Position numbers and translations under genes: made by a program
The notes under the pieces: model-generated
What the model was told of the DNA's origin: nothing
Seen by the model: the letters and a program-made list of their open reading frames with translations, nothing else
The model's database searches: none
Origin: Parapristionchus giblindavisi
Lineage: Eukaryota; Nematoda; Chromadorea; Rhabditida; Diplogasteridae
DNA: 64,000 nucleotides
Assembly (NCBI GenBank): GCA_943737045.1
Contig: CALSFV010000006.1
Coordinates: forward strand, 62,001 to 126,000
Direction of reading: 5' to 3'
Shown here: piece by piece, positions 24,237 to 36,846 of the stretch
Layout of the letters: each line of letters begins with the position of its first letter
Position numbering within the stretch: the stretch's first letter is position 1

Positions 24237-26081
24237 TAATACGATACAATACTGAGAGAAGATCAAAGATCACAACAACACGTAAACATCTTTATTCGAT
24301 ATCGGTGAATCAATAATTCACTGTATTACCTTGTGGAGTTTACATCGCTCTAGACCAATCAATATGATGCGTGAAGGCCTCATACTTCTCGAAAGACTCG
24401 GTCTGAAACAATAGATATATAATTAAATCCATTTTTTTCGTCTTCATCACAAATACAGTATCGTAATACGATACAGTACTGAGAGAAGATCAACGATTAA
24501 AATCACAACAACACGTAAACATCTTTATTCGATATCGGTCAATCAATAATTCACTGTATTACCTTGTGGAGTTTACATCGCTGTAGACCAATCAATATGA
24601 TGCGTGAAGGCCTCATACTTCTCGAAAGACTCGGTCTGAAACAATAACTATATAAATAAATCCATTATTTTCGTCTTCATCACAAATACAGTATCACAAT
24701 ACGATACAGTACTGAGAGAAGATCAAAGATTAAAATCACAACAACACATAAACATCTTTATTCGATATCGGTCAATCAATAATTCACTGTATTACCTTGT
24801 GGAGTTTACATCGCTGTAGACCAATCAATATGATGCGTGAAGGCCTCATACTTCTCGAAAGACTCGGTCTGAAACAATAACTATATAATTAAATCCATTA
24901 TATTCGTCTTCAGCACAAATACAGTATCATTATACGATACAATACTGAGAGAAGATCAAAGATCACAACAACACGTAAACATCTTTATTCGATATCGGTC
25001 AATCAATAATTCACTGTATTACCTTGTGGAGTTTACATCGCTGTAGACCAATCAATATGATTCGTGAAGGCCTCATACTTCTCGAAAGACTCGGTCTGAA
25101 ACAATAGATATATAATTAAATCCATTATTTTCGTCTTCATCACAAATACAGTATCATAATACGATACAATCCTGAGAGAAGATCAAAGATCACAACAACA
25201 CGTAAACATCTTTATTCGATATCGGTCAATCAATAATTAACTGTATTACCTTGTGGAGTTTACATCGCTGTAGACCAATCAATATGAGGAGTGAAGGCCT
25301 CATACTTCTCGAAAGACTCGGTCTGAAACAATAGATATATAATTAAATCCATTATTTTCGTCTTCATCACAAATACAGTATCATAATACGATACAATCCT
25401 GAGAGAAGATCTAAGATCACAACAACACGTAAACATCTTTATTCGATATTGGTCAATCAATAATTAACTGTATTACCTTGTGGAGTTTACATCGCTGTAG
25501 ACCAATCAATATGATGCGTGAAGGCCTCATACTTCTCGAAAGACTCGGTCTGAAACAATAGATATATAATTAAATCCATTATTTTCGTCTTCATCACAAA
25601 TACAGTATCATAATACGATACAGTACTGAGAGAAGATCAAAGATTAAAATCACAACAACACGTAAACATCTTTATTCGATATCGGTCAATCAATAATTCA
25701 CTGTATTACCTTGTGGAGTTTACATCGCTGTAGACCAATCAATATGATGCGTGAAGGCCTCATACTTCTCGAAAGACTCGGTCTGAAACAATAACTATAT
25801 AATTAAATCCATTATATTCGTCTTCAGCACAAATACAGTATCATTATACGATACAATACTGAGAGAAGATCAAAGATCACAACAACACGTACACATCTTT
25901 ATTCGATATCGGTCAATCAATTATTCGCTGTATTACCTTGTGGAGTTTACATCGCTGTAGACCAAGCAATATGATGCGTGAAGGGGTCATACTTGAAAGA
26001 CTCGGACTGAAACAATAGATATATAATTAAATCCATTATTTTCGTCTTCATCACAAATACAGTATCATAATACGATACAAT

Positions 26082-26244
26082 GCAGGACGATCTACAGTGC
26101 AGGACGATCGACGAGATCGTCAGCAACACGAGCGCCCTACCGCCATTGGACGACTCGAGCGCTCGATAGAGAAGAATGGAGGAATTGCGATCCACGCGGC
26201 CCCGCCCGTTGAAGAAGGATCTACTAAGTAACTAAGTAAGTAAG
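26082..26244 (+). mobile_element. (TAAG)n-tailed LINE-like fragment, right flank one monomer short
   Basis: After the right duplication the monomer reads ggtcaatc and goes straight to the aactatataaataaatcc type. The tctaga/ttttttcg monomer that follows at 24237 is missing, as expected for a one-monomer loss by unequal exchange. Confidence 0.6.
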
Positions 26245-28083
26245 TAATACGATACAATACTGAGAGAAGATCAAAGATCACAACAACACGTAAACATCTT
26301 TATTCGATATCGGTCAATCAATAATTCACTGTATTACCTTGTGGAGTTTACATCGCTGTAGACCAATCAATATGATGCGTGAAGGCCTCATACTTCTCGA
26401 AAGACTCGGTCTGAAACAATAACTATATAAATAAATCCATTATTTTCGTCTTCATCACAAATACAGTATCATAATACGATACAGTACTGAGAGAAGATCA
26501 AAGATTAAAATCACAACAACACATAAACATCTTTATTCGATATCGGTCAATCAATAATTCACTGTATTACCTTGTGGAGTTTACATCGCTGTAGACCAAT
26601 CAATATGATGCGTGAAGGCCTCATACTTCTCGAAAGACTCGGTCTGAAACAATAACTATATAATTAAATCCATTATATTCGTCTTCAGCACAAATACAGT
26701 ATCATTATACGATACAATACTGAGAGAAGATCAAAGATCACAACAACACGTAAACATCTTTATTCGATATCGGTCAATCAATAATTCACTGTATTACCTT
26801 GTGGAGTTTACATCGCTGTAGACCAATCAATATGATTCGTGAAGGCCTCATACTTCTCGAAAGACTCGGTCTGAAACAATAGATATATAATTAAATCCAT
26901 TATTTTCGTCTTCATCACAAATACAGTATCATAATACGATACAATCCTGAGAGAAGATCAAAGATCACAACAACACGTAAACATCTTTATTCGATATCGG
27001 TCAATCAATAATTAACTGTATTACCTTGTGGAGTTTACATCGCTGTAGACCAATCAATATGAGGAGTGAAGGCCTCATACTTCTCGAAAGACTCGGTCTG
27101 AAACAATAGATATATAATTAAATCCATTATTTTCGTCTTCATCACAAATACAGTATCATAATACGATACAATCCTGAGAGAAGATCAAAGATCACAACAA
27201 CACGTAAACATCTTTATTCGATATCGGTGAATCAATAATTCACTGTATTACCTTGTGGAGTTTACATCGCTCTAGACCAATCAATATGATGCGTGAAGGC
27301 CTCATACTTCTCGAAAGACTCGGTCTGAAACAATAGATATATAATTAAATCCATTATTTTCGTCTTCATCACAAATACAGTATCATAATACGATACAGTA
27401 CTGAGAGAAGATCAAAGATTAAAATCACAACAACACGTAAACATCTTTATACGATATCGGTCAATCAATAATTCACTGTATTACCTTGTGGAGTTTACAT
27501 CGCTGTAGACCAATCAATATGATGCGTGAAGGCCTCATACTTCTCGAAAGACTCGGTCTGAAACAATAACTATATAATTAAATCCATTATATTCGTCTTC
27601 AGCACAAATACAGTATCATTCTACGATACAATACTGAGAGAAGATCAAAGATCACAACAACACGTACACATCTTTATTCGATATCGGTCAATCAATAATT
27701 CACTGTATTACCTTGTGGAGTTTACATCGCTGTAGACCAATCAATATGATGCGTGAAGGCCTCATACTTCTCGAAAGACTCGGTCTGAAACAATAACTAT
27801 ATAATTAAATCCATTATATTCGTCTTCAGCACAAATACAGTATCATTATACGATACAATACTGAGAGAAGATCAAAGATCACAACAACACGTACACATCT
27901 TTATTCGATATCGGTCAATCAATTATTCGCTGTATTACCTTGTGGAGTTTACATCGCTGTAGACCAAGCAATATGATGCGTGAAGGGGTCATACTTGAAA
28001 GACTCGGACTGAAACAATAGATATATAATTAAATCCATTATTTTCGTCTTCATCACAAATACAGTATCATAATACGATACAAT

Positions 28084-28246
28084 GCAGGACGATCTACAGT
28101 GCAGGACGATCGACGAGATCGTCAGCAACACGAGCGCCCTACCGCCATTGGACGACTCGAGCGCTCGATAGAGAAGAATGGAGGAATTGCGATCCACGCG
28201 GCCCCGCCCGTTGAAGAAGGATCTACTAAGTAACTAAGTAAGTAAG
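28084..28246 (+). mobile_element. (TAAG)n-tailed LINE-like fragment
   Basis: Standard copy and flanks. The next monomer carries gtctgctacaatag. Spacing to the next copy is 1,321 bp. Confidence 0.6.
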
Positions 28247-29404
28247 TAATACGATACAATACTGAGAGAAGATCAAAGATCACAACAACACGTAAACATC
28301 TTTATTCGATATCGGTGAATCAATAATTCACTGTATTACCTTGTGGAGTTTACATCGCTGTAGACCAATCAATATGATTCGTGAAGGCCTCATACTTCTC
28401 GAAAGACTCGGTCTGCTACAATAGATATATAATTAAATCCATTATTTTCGTCTTCATCACAAATAGAGTATCATAATACGATACAGTACTGAGAGAAGAT
28501 CAAAGATTAAAATCACAACAACACGTAAACACCTTTATTCGATATCGGTCAATCAATAATTCACTGTATTACCTTGCGGAGTTTACATCGCTGTAGACCA
28601 ATCAATATGATGCGTGAAGGCCTCATACTTCTCGAAAGACTCGGTCTGAAACAATAACTATATAATTAAATCCATTATATTCGTCTTCAGCACAAATACA
28701 GTATCATTATACGATACAATACTGAGAGAAGATCAAAGATCACAACAACACGTAAACATCTTTATTCGATATCGGTGAATCAATAATTCACTGTATTACC
28801 TTGTGGAGTTTACATCGCTCTAGACCAATCAATATGATGCGTGAAGGCCTCATACTTCTCGAAAGACTCGGTCTGAAACAATAGATATATAATTAAATCC
28901 ATTATTTTCGTCTTCATCACAAATACAGTATCATAATACGATACAGTACTGAGAGAAGATCAAAGATTAAAATCACAACAACACGTAAACATCTTTATAC
29001 GATATCGGTCAATCAATAATTCACTGTATTACCTTGTGGAGTTTACATCGCTGTAGACCAATCAATATGATGCGTGAAGGCCTCATACTTCTCGAAAGAC
29101 TCGGTCTGAAACAATAACTATATAATTAAATCCATTATATTCGTCTTCAGCACAAATACAGTATCATTCTACGATACAATACTGAGAGAAGATCAAAGAT
29201 CACAACAACACGTACACATCTTTATTCGATATCGGTCAATCAATTATTCGCTGTATTACCTTGTGGAGTTTACATCGCTGTAGACCAAGCAATATGATGC
29301 GTGAAGGGGTCATACTTGAAAGACTCGGACTGAAACAATAGATATATAATTAAATCCATTATTTTCGTCTTCATCACAAATACAGTATCATAATACGATA
29401 CAAT

Positions 29405-29567
29405 GCAGGACGATCTACAGTGCAGGACGATCGACGAGATCGTCAGCAACACGAGCGCCCTACCGCCATTGGACGACTCGAGCGCTCGATAGAGAAGAAT
29501 GGAGGAATTGCGATCCACGCGGCCCCGCCCGTTGAAGAAGGATCTACTAAGTAACTAAGTAAGTAAG
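29405..29567 (+). mobile_element. (TAAG)n-tailed LINE-like fragment
   Basis: Standard copy, second in the 1,321-bp series. It is preceded by the tttatacg (poly(A)-signal-less) and tcattctacg monomer variants that also occur near 27.4-27.6 kb. Confidence 0.6.
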
Positions 29568-30725
29568 TAATACGATACAATACTGAGAGAAGATCAAAGA
29601 TCACAACAACACGTAAACATCTTTATTCGATATCGGTGAATCAATAATTCACTGTATTACCTTGTGGAGTTTACATCGCTGTAGACCAATCAATATGATG
29701 CGTGAAGGCCTCATACTTCTCGAAAGACTCGGTCTGAAACAATAGATATATAATTAAATCCATTATTTTCGTCTTCATCACAAATAGAGTATCATAATAC
29801 GATACAGTACTGAGAGAAGATCAAAGATTAAAATCACAACAACACGTAAACACCTTTATTCGATATCGGTCAATCAATAATTCACTGTATTACCTTGTGG
29901 TGTTTACATCGCTGTAGACCAATCAATATGATGCGTGAAGGCCTCATACTTCTCGAAAGACTCGGTCTGAAACAATAACTATATAATTAAATCCATTATA
30001 TTCGTCTTCAGCACAAATACAGTATCATTATACGATACAATACTGAGAGAAGATCAAAGATCACAACAACACGTAAACATCTTTATTCGATATCGGTGAA
30101 TCAATAATTCACTGTATTACCTTGTGGAGTTTACATCGCTCTAGACCAATCAATATGATGCGTGAAGGCCTCATACTTCTCGAAAGACTCGGTCTGAAAC
30201 AATAGATATATAATTAAATCCATTATTTTCGTCTTCATCACAAATACAGTATCATAATACGATACAGTACTGAGAGAAGATCAAAGATCACAACAACACA
30301 TAAAAATCTTTATTCGATATCGGTCAATCAATAATTAACTGTATTACCTTGTGGAGTTTACATCGCTGTAGACCAATCAATATGATGCGTGAAGGCCTCA
30401 TACTTCTCGAAAGACTCGGTCTGAAACAATAGATATATAATTAAATCCATTATTTTCGTCTTCATCACAAATACAGTATCATAATACGATACAGTACTGA
30501 GAGAAGATCAAAGATTAAAATCACAACAACACGTAAACATCTTTATTCGATATCGGTCAATCAATAATTAACTGTATTACCTTGTGGAGTTTACATCGCT
30601 GTAGACCAAGCAATATGATGCGTGAAGGGGTCATACTTGAAAGACTCGGACTGAAACAATAGATATATAATTAAATCCATTATTTTCGTCTTCATCACAA
30701 ATACAGTATCATAATACGATACAAT

Positions 30726-30888
30726 GCAGGACGATCTACAGTGCAGGATGATCGACGAGATTGTCAGCAACACGAGCGCCCTACCGCCATTGGACGACTC
30801 GAGCGCTCGATAGAGAAGAATGGAGGAATTGCGATCCACGCGGCCCCGCCCGTTGAAGAAGGATCTACTAAGTAACTAAGTAAGTAAG
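30726..30888 (+). mobile_element. (TAAG)n-tailed LINE-like fragment
   Basis: Variant gatgatcgacgagattgtc, third in the 1,321-bp series. It is preceded by an attaactg monomer and not by the usual attattcgctg one. Confidence 0.6.
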
Positions 30889-32000
30889 TAATACGATACA
30901 ATACTGAGAGAAGATCAAAGATCACAACAACACGTAAACATCTTTATTCGATATCGGTGAATCAATAATTCACTGTATTACCTTGTGGAGTTTACATCGC
31001 TCTAGACCAATCAATATGATGCGTGAAGGCCTCATACTTCTCGAAAGACTCGGTCTGAAACAATAGATATATAATTAAATCCATTATATTCGTCTTCAGC
31101 ACAAATACAGTATCATTATACGATACAATACTGAGAGAAGATCAAAGATCACAACAACACGTAAACATCTTTATTCGATATCGGTGAATCAATAATTCAC
31201 TGTATTACTTTGTGGAGTTTACATCGCTGTAGACCAATCAATATGATGCGTGAAGGCCTCATACTTCTGGAAAGACTCGGCCTGAAACAATAGATATATA
31301 ATTAAATCCATTATTTTCGTCTTCATCACAAATACAGTATCATAATACGATACAGTACTGAGAGAAGATCAAAGATTAAAATCACAACAACACGTAAACA
31401 TCTTTATTCGATATCGGTGAATCAATAATTCACTGTATTACTTTGTGGAGTTTACATCGCTGTAGACCAATCAATATGATGCGTGAAGGCCTCATACTTC
31501 TGGAAAGACTCGGCCTGAAACAATAGATATATAATTAAATCCATTATTTTCGTCTTCATCACAAATACAGTATCATAATACGATACAGTACTGAGAGAAG
31601 ATCAAAGATTAAAATCACAACAACACGTAAACATCTTTATTCGATATCGGTCAATCAATAATTCACTGTATTACCTTGTGGAATTTACATCGCTGTAGAC
31701 CAATCAATATGAGGAGTGAAGGCCTCATACTTCTGGAAAGACTCGGCCTGAAACAATAGATATATAATTAAATCCATTATTTTCGTCTTCATCACAAATA
31801 CAGTATCATAATACGATACAGTACTGAGAGAAGATCAAAGATTAAAATCACAACAACACGTAAACATCTTTATTCGATATCGGTCAATCAATAATTCACT
31901 GTATTACCTTGTGGAATTTACATCGCTGTAGACCAATCAATATGATGCGTGAAGGCCTCATACTTCTCGAAAGACTCGGTCTGAAACAATAGATATATAA

Positions 32001-32004
32001 TTAA
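32001..32004. other. TTAA target duplication, left side of foldback element
   Basis: Part of the ataattaaatcc motif of the monomer. The matching TTAA lies at 33770-33773. Removing the element and one TTAA (1,769 bp) restores an unbroken monomer and returns the spacing between the insertions at 30726 and 34276 to 401 bp plus six monomers. Confidence 0.92.
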
Positions 32005-33769
32005 GACATCGGCTCAGTGAGATTCCAGGAAGTGCCGGACATCGACCTCACCGATTTGGCCCAAAATTTTATTATGAATACCCCCATGGGCCCCCATCAC
32101 AAAATGGGTATTCATTTGGGCTGGTTCCTTGAAACACAAATGTGGCGGGTTTTCGAATTTTGAAAACTCGATTTTCATCGAAAAAAAATGGAGCGACCTA
32201 GGACCAATGTTAGTGTCGATTAATTATAAGTATAAATATACAACAAAAACTGGCTATACGACGGTCCGCAGATCCGATCGCAAACTGATTTTTGTACCTC
32301 CTCAAAACATTCTAAAATTAATTAAAATTTTAAAACAAAAAAGTGCAGTCCAATTTTTGCCTCATCTTATAGAGCAAAAAATTCCGCGTCGAATACTGGG
32401 AAAAAATCAAAAATCGAAGGACCCCTCTTTTGAGATAAATGGACCTGAAGTTGACCCGAAAATATTTTTGTTTTCAAACCCCCTCATGTTTGTACTCATA
32501 TGGAAGAGCTCGTCGAGTAGAACAACTTTCATGTTGAACGTTTTGTCTGAAACTCTTGTACAAGAGAAATACTTGAATTAAGATTTATTGGATCCAAATC
32601 ATTTCGTTCGCTTGTATCTTGAGAACAAACTACTTTCATAGAATACGACCAACAGGAAAAATGATGTACTCGACGAGTTCTTTAAAATGAGTATAAAAGG
32701 TTTTAACAACTTTTTTTTCAAGACCACTTTCCAGGCCATATTTTTCAGCATTGGGGTCTACAATTTTTTTTCGTGAAACAAGAAACTAAGTATGGATTTT
32801 TGCGTTCTACAATATTGGCGTAATCAATTTGTGCACAAAAATATTTTACTTTCGTTTTACTCAAAAGTGGGTGAACAACCGTGAGAATAAATAAAACTCA
32901 TGTAGTTCTCTTGTACATGCGTTTCAAACAAAGTGCTCAACATCAAAGTTGTTCTACTCGACGAGCTCTTCAATATGAGTACAAACACGAGGGGGTTTGA
33001 AAATAAAAATATTTTCGGGTCAACTTCAGGTCCATTTATCACAAAAGAGGGGTCCTTCGATTTTTTTATTTTTTTCCTTTATTCGACGCGGAATTTTTTG
33101 CTCTATAAGATGAGGTAAAAATTGGACTGCACTTTTTTGTTTTAAAAATATTTTATTTTCGTTTTACTCAAAATTAGCAGAAAAACGTGTGAAACTCTCT
33201 TGTACATGAGTTTCAGACAAAACGTTCAACATGAAAGTTATTATACTTGACGAGCTCTTCAATATGAGTACAAACATGAGGGGGTTTGAAAACAAAAATA
33301 TTTTCGGGTTAGCTTCAGGTCCATTTATCTAAAAAGAGGGGTCCTTCTATTTTTTATTTTTTTCAAATATTCGACGCGGAATTTTTTGCTCTATAAGATG
33401 AGGCAAAAAATGGACTGCACTTTTTTGTTTTAAAATTTTAATTAATTTTTGAATGTTTTGAGGAGGTAAAAAAATCAGTTTGCGATCGGATCTGCGGACC
33501 GTCGTATAGCCAGTTTTTGTTGTCTATTTATACTTATAACTAATCGACACTAACATTGGTCCTAGGTCGCTCCATTTTTTTTTCGGTGAAAATCGAGTTA
33601 TCAAAATTCTAAAACCTGCCACATCTGTGTTTCAAGGAACCAGCCCAAATGAATACCCATTTTGTGATGGGGGGCCATGGGGGTATCCATCAAAAAATTT
33701 TGGGCCAAACCGGTGGGGTCGATGTCCGGGGTCACTGGCACAACCCTCGAATCTTACTGAGCCGGTGTC
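32005..33769. mobile_element. Foldback-type TTAA element with long inverted arms
   Basis: A 1,765-bp insertion. The left end is GACATCGGCTCAGTGAGATT and the right end, reverse-complemented, is GACACCGGCTCAGTAAGATT. The inverted arms run about 32005-32566 and 33197-33769, with small indels (the right arm has about 10 extra bases near its end). A further copy of the inner arm (from about 32908), and a more divergent one (near 32669), sit in the middle in the same orientation as the right arm. TTAA target duplication is typical of piggyBac-like transposition, but the termini do not match the common piggyBac CCC start, so the superfamily is unassigned. No transposase is seen, so it is non-autonomous. 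Open frames of up to 150 codons lie inside the arms and lack recognisable domains. Confidence 0.85.
32566..33196. repeat. Internal direct repeats of the foldback element
   Basis: The motif cgacgagctcttcaatatga and its downstream sequence occurs at about 32960 and 33249, 289 bp apart. A diverged form, cgacgagttctttaaaatga, starts near 32671, again about 290 bp earlier. The preceding block atatttta-cttttcgttttact recurs at 32841 and 33148. This is a three-step tandem growth of the inner arm. The stretch 32582-32840 is otherwise AT-rich and unrecognised. Confidence 0.75.
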
Positions 33770-34275
33770 TTAAATCCATTATATTCGTCTTCAGTACAAA
33801 TACAGTATCATTATACGATACAGTACTGAGAGAAGATCAAAGATCACAACAACACGTACACATCTTTATTCGATATCGGTCAATCAATAATTCACTGTAT
33901 TACCTTGTGGAGTTTACATCGCTGTAGACCAATCAATATGATGCGTGAAGGCCTCATACTTCTGGAAAGACTCGGTCTGAAACAATAACTATATAATTAA
34001 ACCCATTATATTCGTCTTCATCACAAATACAATATCATTATACGATACAGTACTGAGAGAAGATCAAAGATCACAACAACACGTACACATCTTTATTCGA
34101 TATCGGTCAATCAATTATTCGCTGTATTACCTTGTGGAGTTTACATCGCTGTAGACCAAGCAATATGATGCGTGAAGGGGTCATACTTGAAAGACTCGGA
34201 CTGAAACAATAGATATATAATTAAATCCATTATTTTCGTCTTCATCACAAATACAGTATCATAATACGATACAAT

Positions 34276-34438
34276 GCAGGACGATCTACAGTGCAGGACG
34301 ATCGACGAGATCGTCAGCAACACGAGCGCCCTACCGCCATTGGACGACTCGAGCGCTCGATAGAGAAGAATGGAGGAATTGCGATCCACGCGGCCCCGCC
34401 CGTTGAAGAAGGATCTACTAAGTAACTAAGTAAGTAAG
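34276..34438 (+). mobile_element. (TAAG)n-tailed LINE-like fragment, last copy
   Basis: The only copy beyond the foldback element. Its right flank is atypical (aatacttagagaag, then ggtcaatc and attactttgtgg), so the boundary between left and right monomer families lies immediately after it. Confidence 0.6.
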
Positions 34439-34783
34439 TAATACGATACAATACTTAGAGAAGATCAAAGATCACAACAACACGTAAACATCTTTATTCG
34501 ATATCGGTCAATCAATAATTCACTGTATTACTTTGTGGAGTTTACATCGCTGTAGACCAATCAATATGATGCGTGAAGGCCTCATACTTCTGGAAAGAAT
34601 CGGTCTGAAACAATAGATATATAATTAAATCCATTATTTTCGTCTTCATCACAAAAACAGTATCATAATACGATACAGTACTGAGAGAAGATTTAAGATT
34701 AAAATCACAACAACACGTAAACATCTTTATTCGATATCGGTCAATCAATAATTCACTGCATTACCTTGTGGAGTTTACATCGC

Positions 34784-34815
34784 AATAATTCACTGTATTA
34801 CCTAGTTTACATCGC
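34784..34815. repeat. 32-bp internal duplication making 265-bp monomers
   Basis: The piece aataattcactgtattacc-tagtttacatcgc repeats the preceding aataattcactgcattacc...gtttacatcgc but lacks ttgtggag. The same 32 bp recurs at 35049-35080, 36479-36510, 36744-36775 and 37932-37963 (the last with attctctg). It therefore arose once and spread locally, giving 265-bp spacing between monomers starting at 34542/34807 and 36237/36502. Confidence 0.85.
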
Positions 34816-36830
34816 TGTAGGCCAATCAATATGATGCGTGAAGGCCTCATACTTCTGGAAAGAATCGGTCTGAAACAATAGATATATAATTAAATCCATT
34901 ATTTTCGTCTTCATCACAAATACAGTATCATAATACGATACAGTACTGAGAGAAGATTTAAGATTAAAATCACAACAACACGTAAACATCTTTATTCGAT
35001 ATCGGTCAATCAATAATTCACTGCATTACCTTGTGGAGTTTACATCGCAATAATTCACTGTATTACCTAGTTTACATCGCTGTAGACCAATCAATATGAT
35101 GCGTGAAGGCCTCATACTTCTGGAAAGAATCGGTCTGAAACAATAGATATATAATTAAATCCATTATTTTCGTCTTCATCACAAATACAGTATCATAATA
35201 CGATACAGTACTGAGAGAAGATCAAAGAATACAATCACAACAACACATAAACATATTTATTCGGTATCGGTCAATCAATAATTCACTGTATTACCTTGTG
35301 GAGTTTACATCGCTGTAGACCAATCAATATGATGCGTGAAGGCCTCATACTTCTGGAAAGAATCGGTCTGAAACAATAGATATATAATTAAATCCATTAT
35401 TTTCGTCTTCATCACAAATACAGTATCATAATACGATACAGTACTGAGAAAAGATCAAAGATTAAAATCACAACAACACGTAAACATCTTTATTCGATAT
35501 CGGTCAATCAATAATTCACTGTATTACTTTGTGGAGTTTATATCGCTGTAGACCAATCAATATGATGCGTGAAGGCCTCATACCTCTGGAAAGAATCGGC
35601 CTGAAACAATAGATATATAATTAAATCCATTATTTCCGTCTTCATCACAAATACAGTATCATAATACGATACAGTACTGAGAGAAGATTTAAGATTAAAA
35701 TCACAACAACACGTAAACATCTTTATTCGATATCGGTCAATCAATAATTCACTGCATTACCTTGTGGAGTTTACATCGCTGTAGACCAATCAATATGAGG
35801 AGCGAAGGCCTCATACTTCTCGAAAGACTCAGTCTGAAACAATATATATATAATTAAATCCATTATTTTCGTCTTCATCACAAATACAGTATCATAATAC
35901 GATACAGTACTGAGAGAAGATCAAAGAATACAATCACAACAACACATAAACATATTTATTCGGTATCGGTCAATCAATAATTCACTGTATTACCTTGTGG
36001 AGTTTACATCGCTGTAGACCAATCAATATGATGCGTGAAGGCCTCATACTTCTGGAAAGAATCGGTCTGAAACAATAGATATATAATTAAATCCATTATT
36101 TTCGTCTTCATCACAAATACAGTATCATAATACGATACAGTACTGAGAAAAGATCAAAGATTAAAATCACAACAACACGTAAACATCTTTATTCGATATC
36201 GGTCAATCAATAATTCACTGTATTACTTTGTGGAGTTTACATCGCTGTAGACCAATCAATATGATGCGTGAAGGCCTCATACTTCTGGAAAGAATCGGTC
36301 TGAAACAATAGATATATAATTAAATCCATTATTTTCGTCTTCATCACAAATACAGTATCATAATACGATACAGTACTGAGAGAAGATTTAAGATTAAAAT
36401 TACAACAACACGTAAACATCTTTATTCGATATCGGTCAATCAATAATTCACTGCATTACCTTGTGGAGTTTACATCGCAATAATTCACTGTATTACCTAG
36501 TTTACATCGCTGTAGACCAATCAATATGATGCGTGAAGGCCTCATACTTCTGGAAAGAATCGGTCTGAAACAATAGATATATAATTAAATCCATTATTTT
36601 CGTCTTCATCACAAATACAGTATCATAATACGATACAGTACTGAGAGAAGATTTAAGATTAAAATCACAACAACACGTAAACATCTTTATTCGATATCGG
36701 TCAATCAATAATTCACTGCATTACCTTGTGGAGTTTACATCGCAATAATTCACTGTATTACCTAGTTTACATCGCTGTAGACCAATCAATATGATGCGAG
36801 AAGGCCTCATACTTCTGGAAAGAATCGGTC

Positions 36831-36846
36831 TGAAAAAAAAAAAGAT
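36831..36846. other. A-rich replacement in one monomer
   Basis: The usual tctgaaacaatagatata reads tctgaaaaaaaaaaaagata-like sequence here. On the minus strand this gives the acceptor-like AG a long uninterrupted T tract. A single occurrence was seen. Confidence 0.7.

Larger units (their letters stand above)
14088..32004 (-). repeat. Satellite array, forward orientation, insertion-rich part
   Basis: About 18 kb of forward monomers with eleven-plus insertion-bearing monomers. Insertion spacings are 861, 1536, 1088, 861, 1536, 2008, 2008, 2002, 1321 and 1321 bp. Each equals 401 bp plus a whole number of 227/233-bp monomers. From about 31.2 kb the monomers take on right-domain features (cttctggaaagactcggcc, attactttgtgg), so the change of monomer family begins before the foldback element. 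The array is cut at the TTAA of a monomer at 32001-32004. Confidence 0.96.

Noticed and set aside
32129..32581. 150-codon frame in the foldback element
   Set aside because: It starts at TTG, lies wholly within an inverted arm, has no recognisable domain, and parts of the same sequence recur in the other arm copies. A transposase is not supported.
32005..33769. LTR retrotransposon or endogenous virus
   Set aside because: The long terminal repeats are inverted, not direct; the duplication is TTAA; no gag, pol or capsid-like frame is visible.
34542..34748. 66- to 68-codon frames in plain monomers
   Set aside because: They start at TTG just before the AATAAA. Only the inner ATG frames could be used in a eukaryote, and that part is covered as the micro-ORF candidate.
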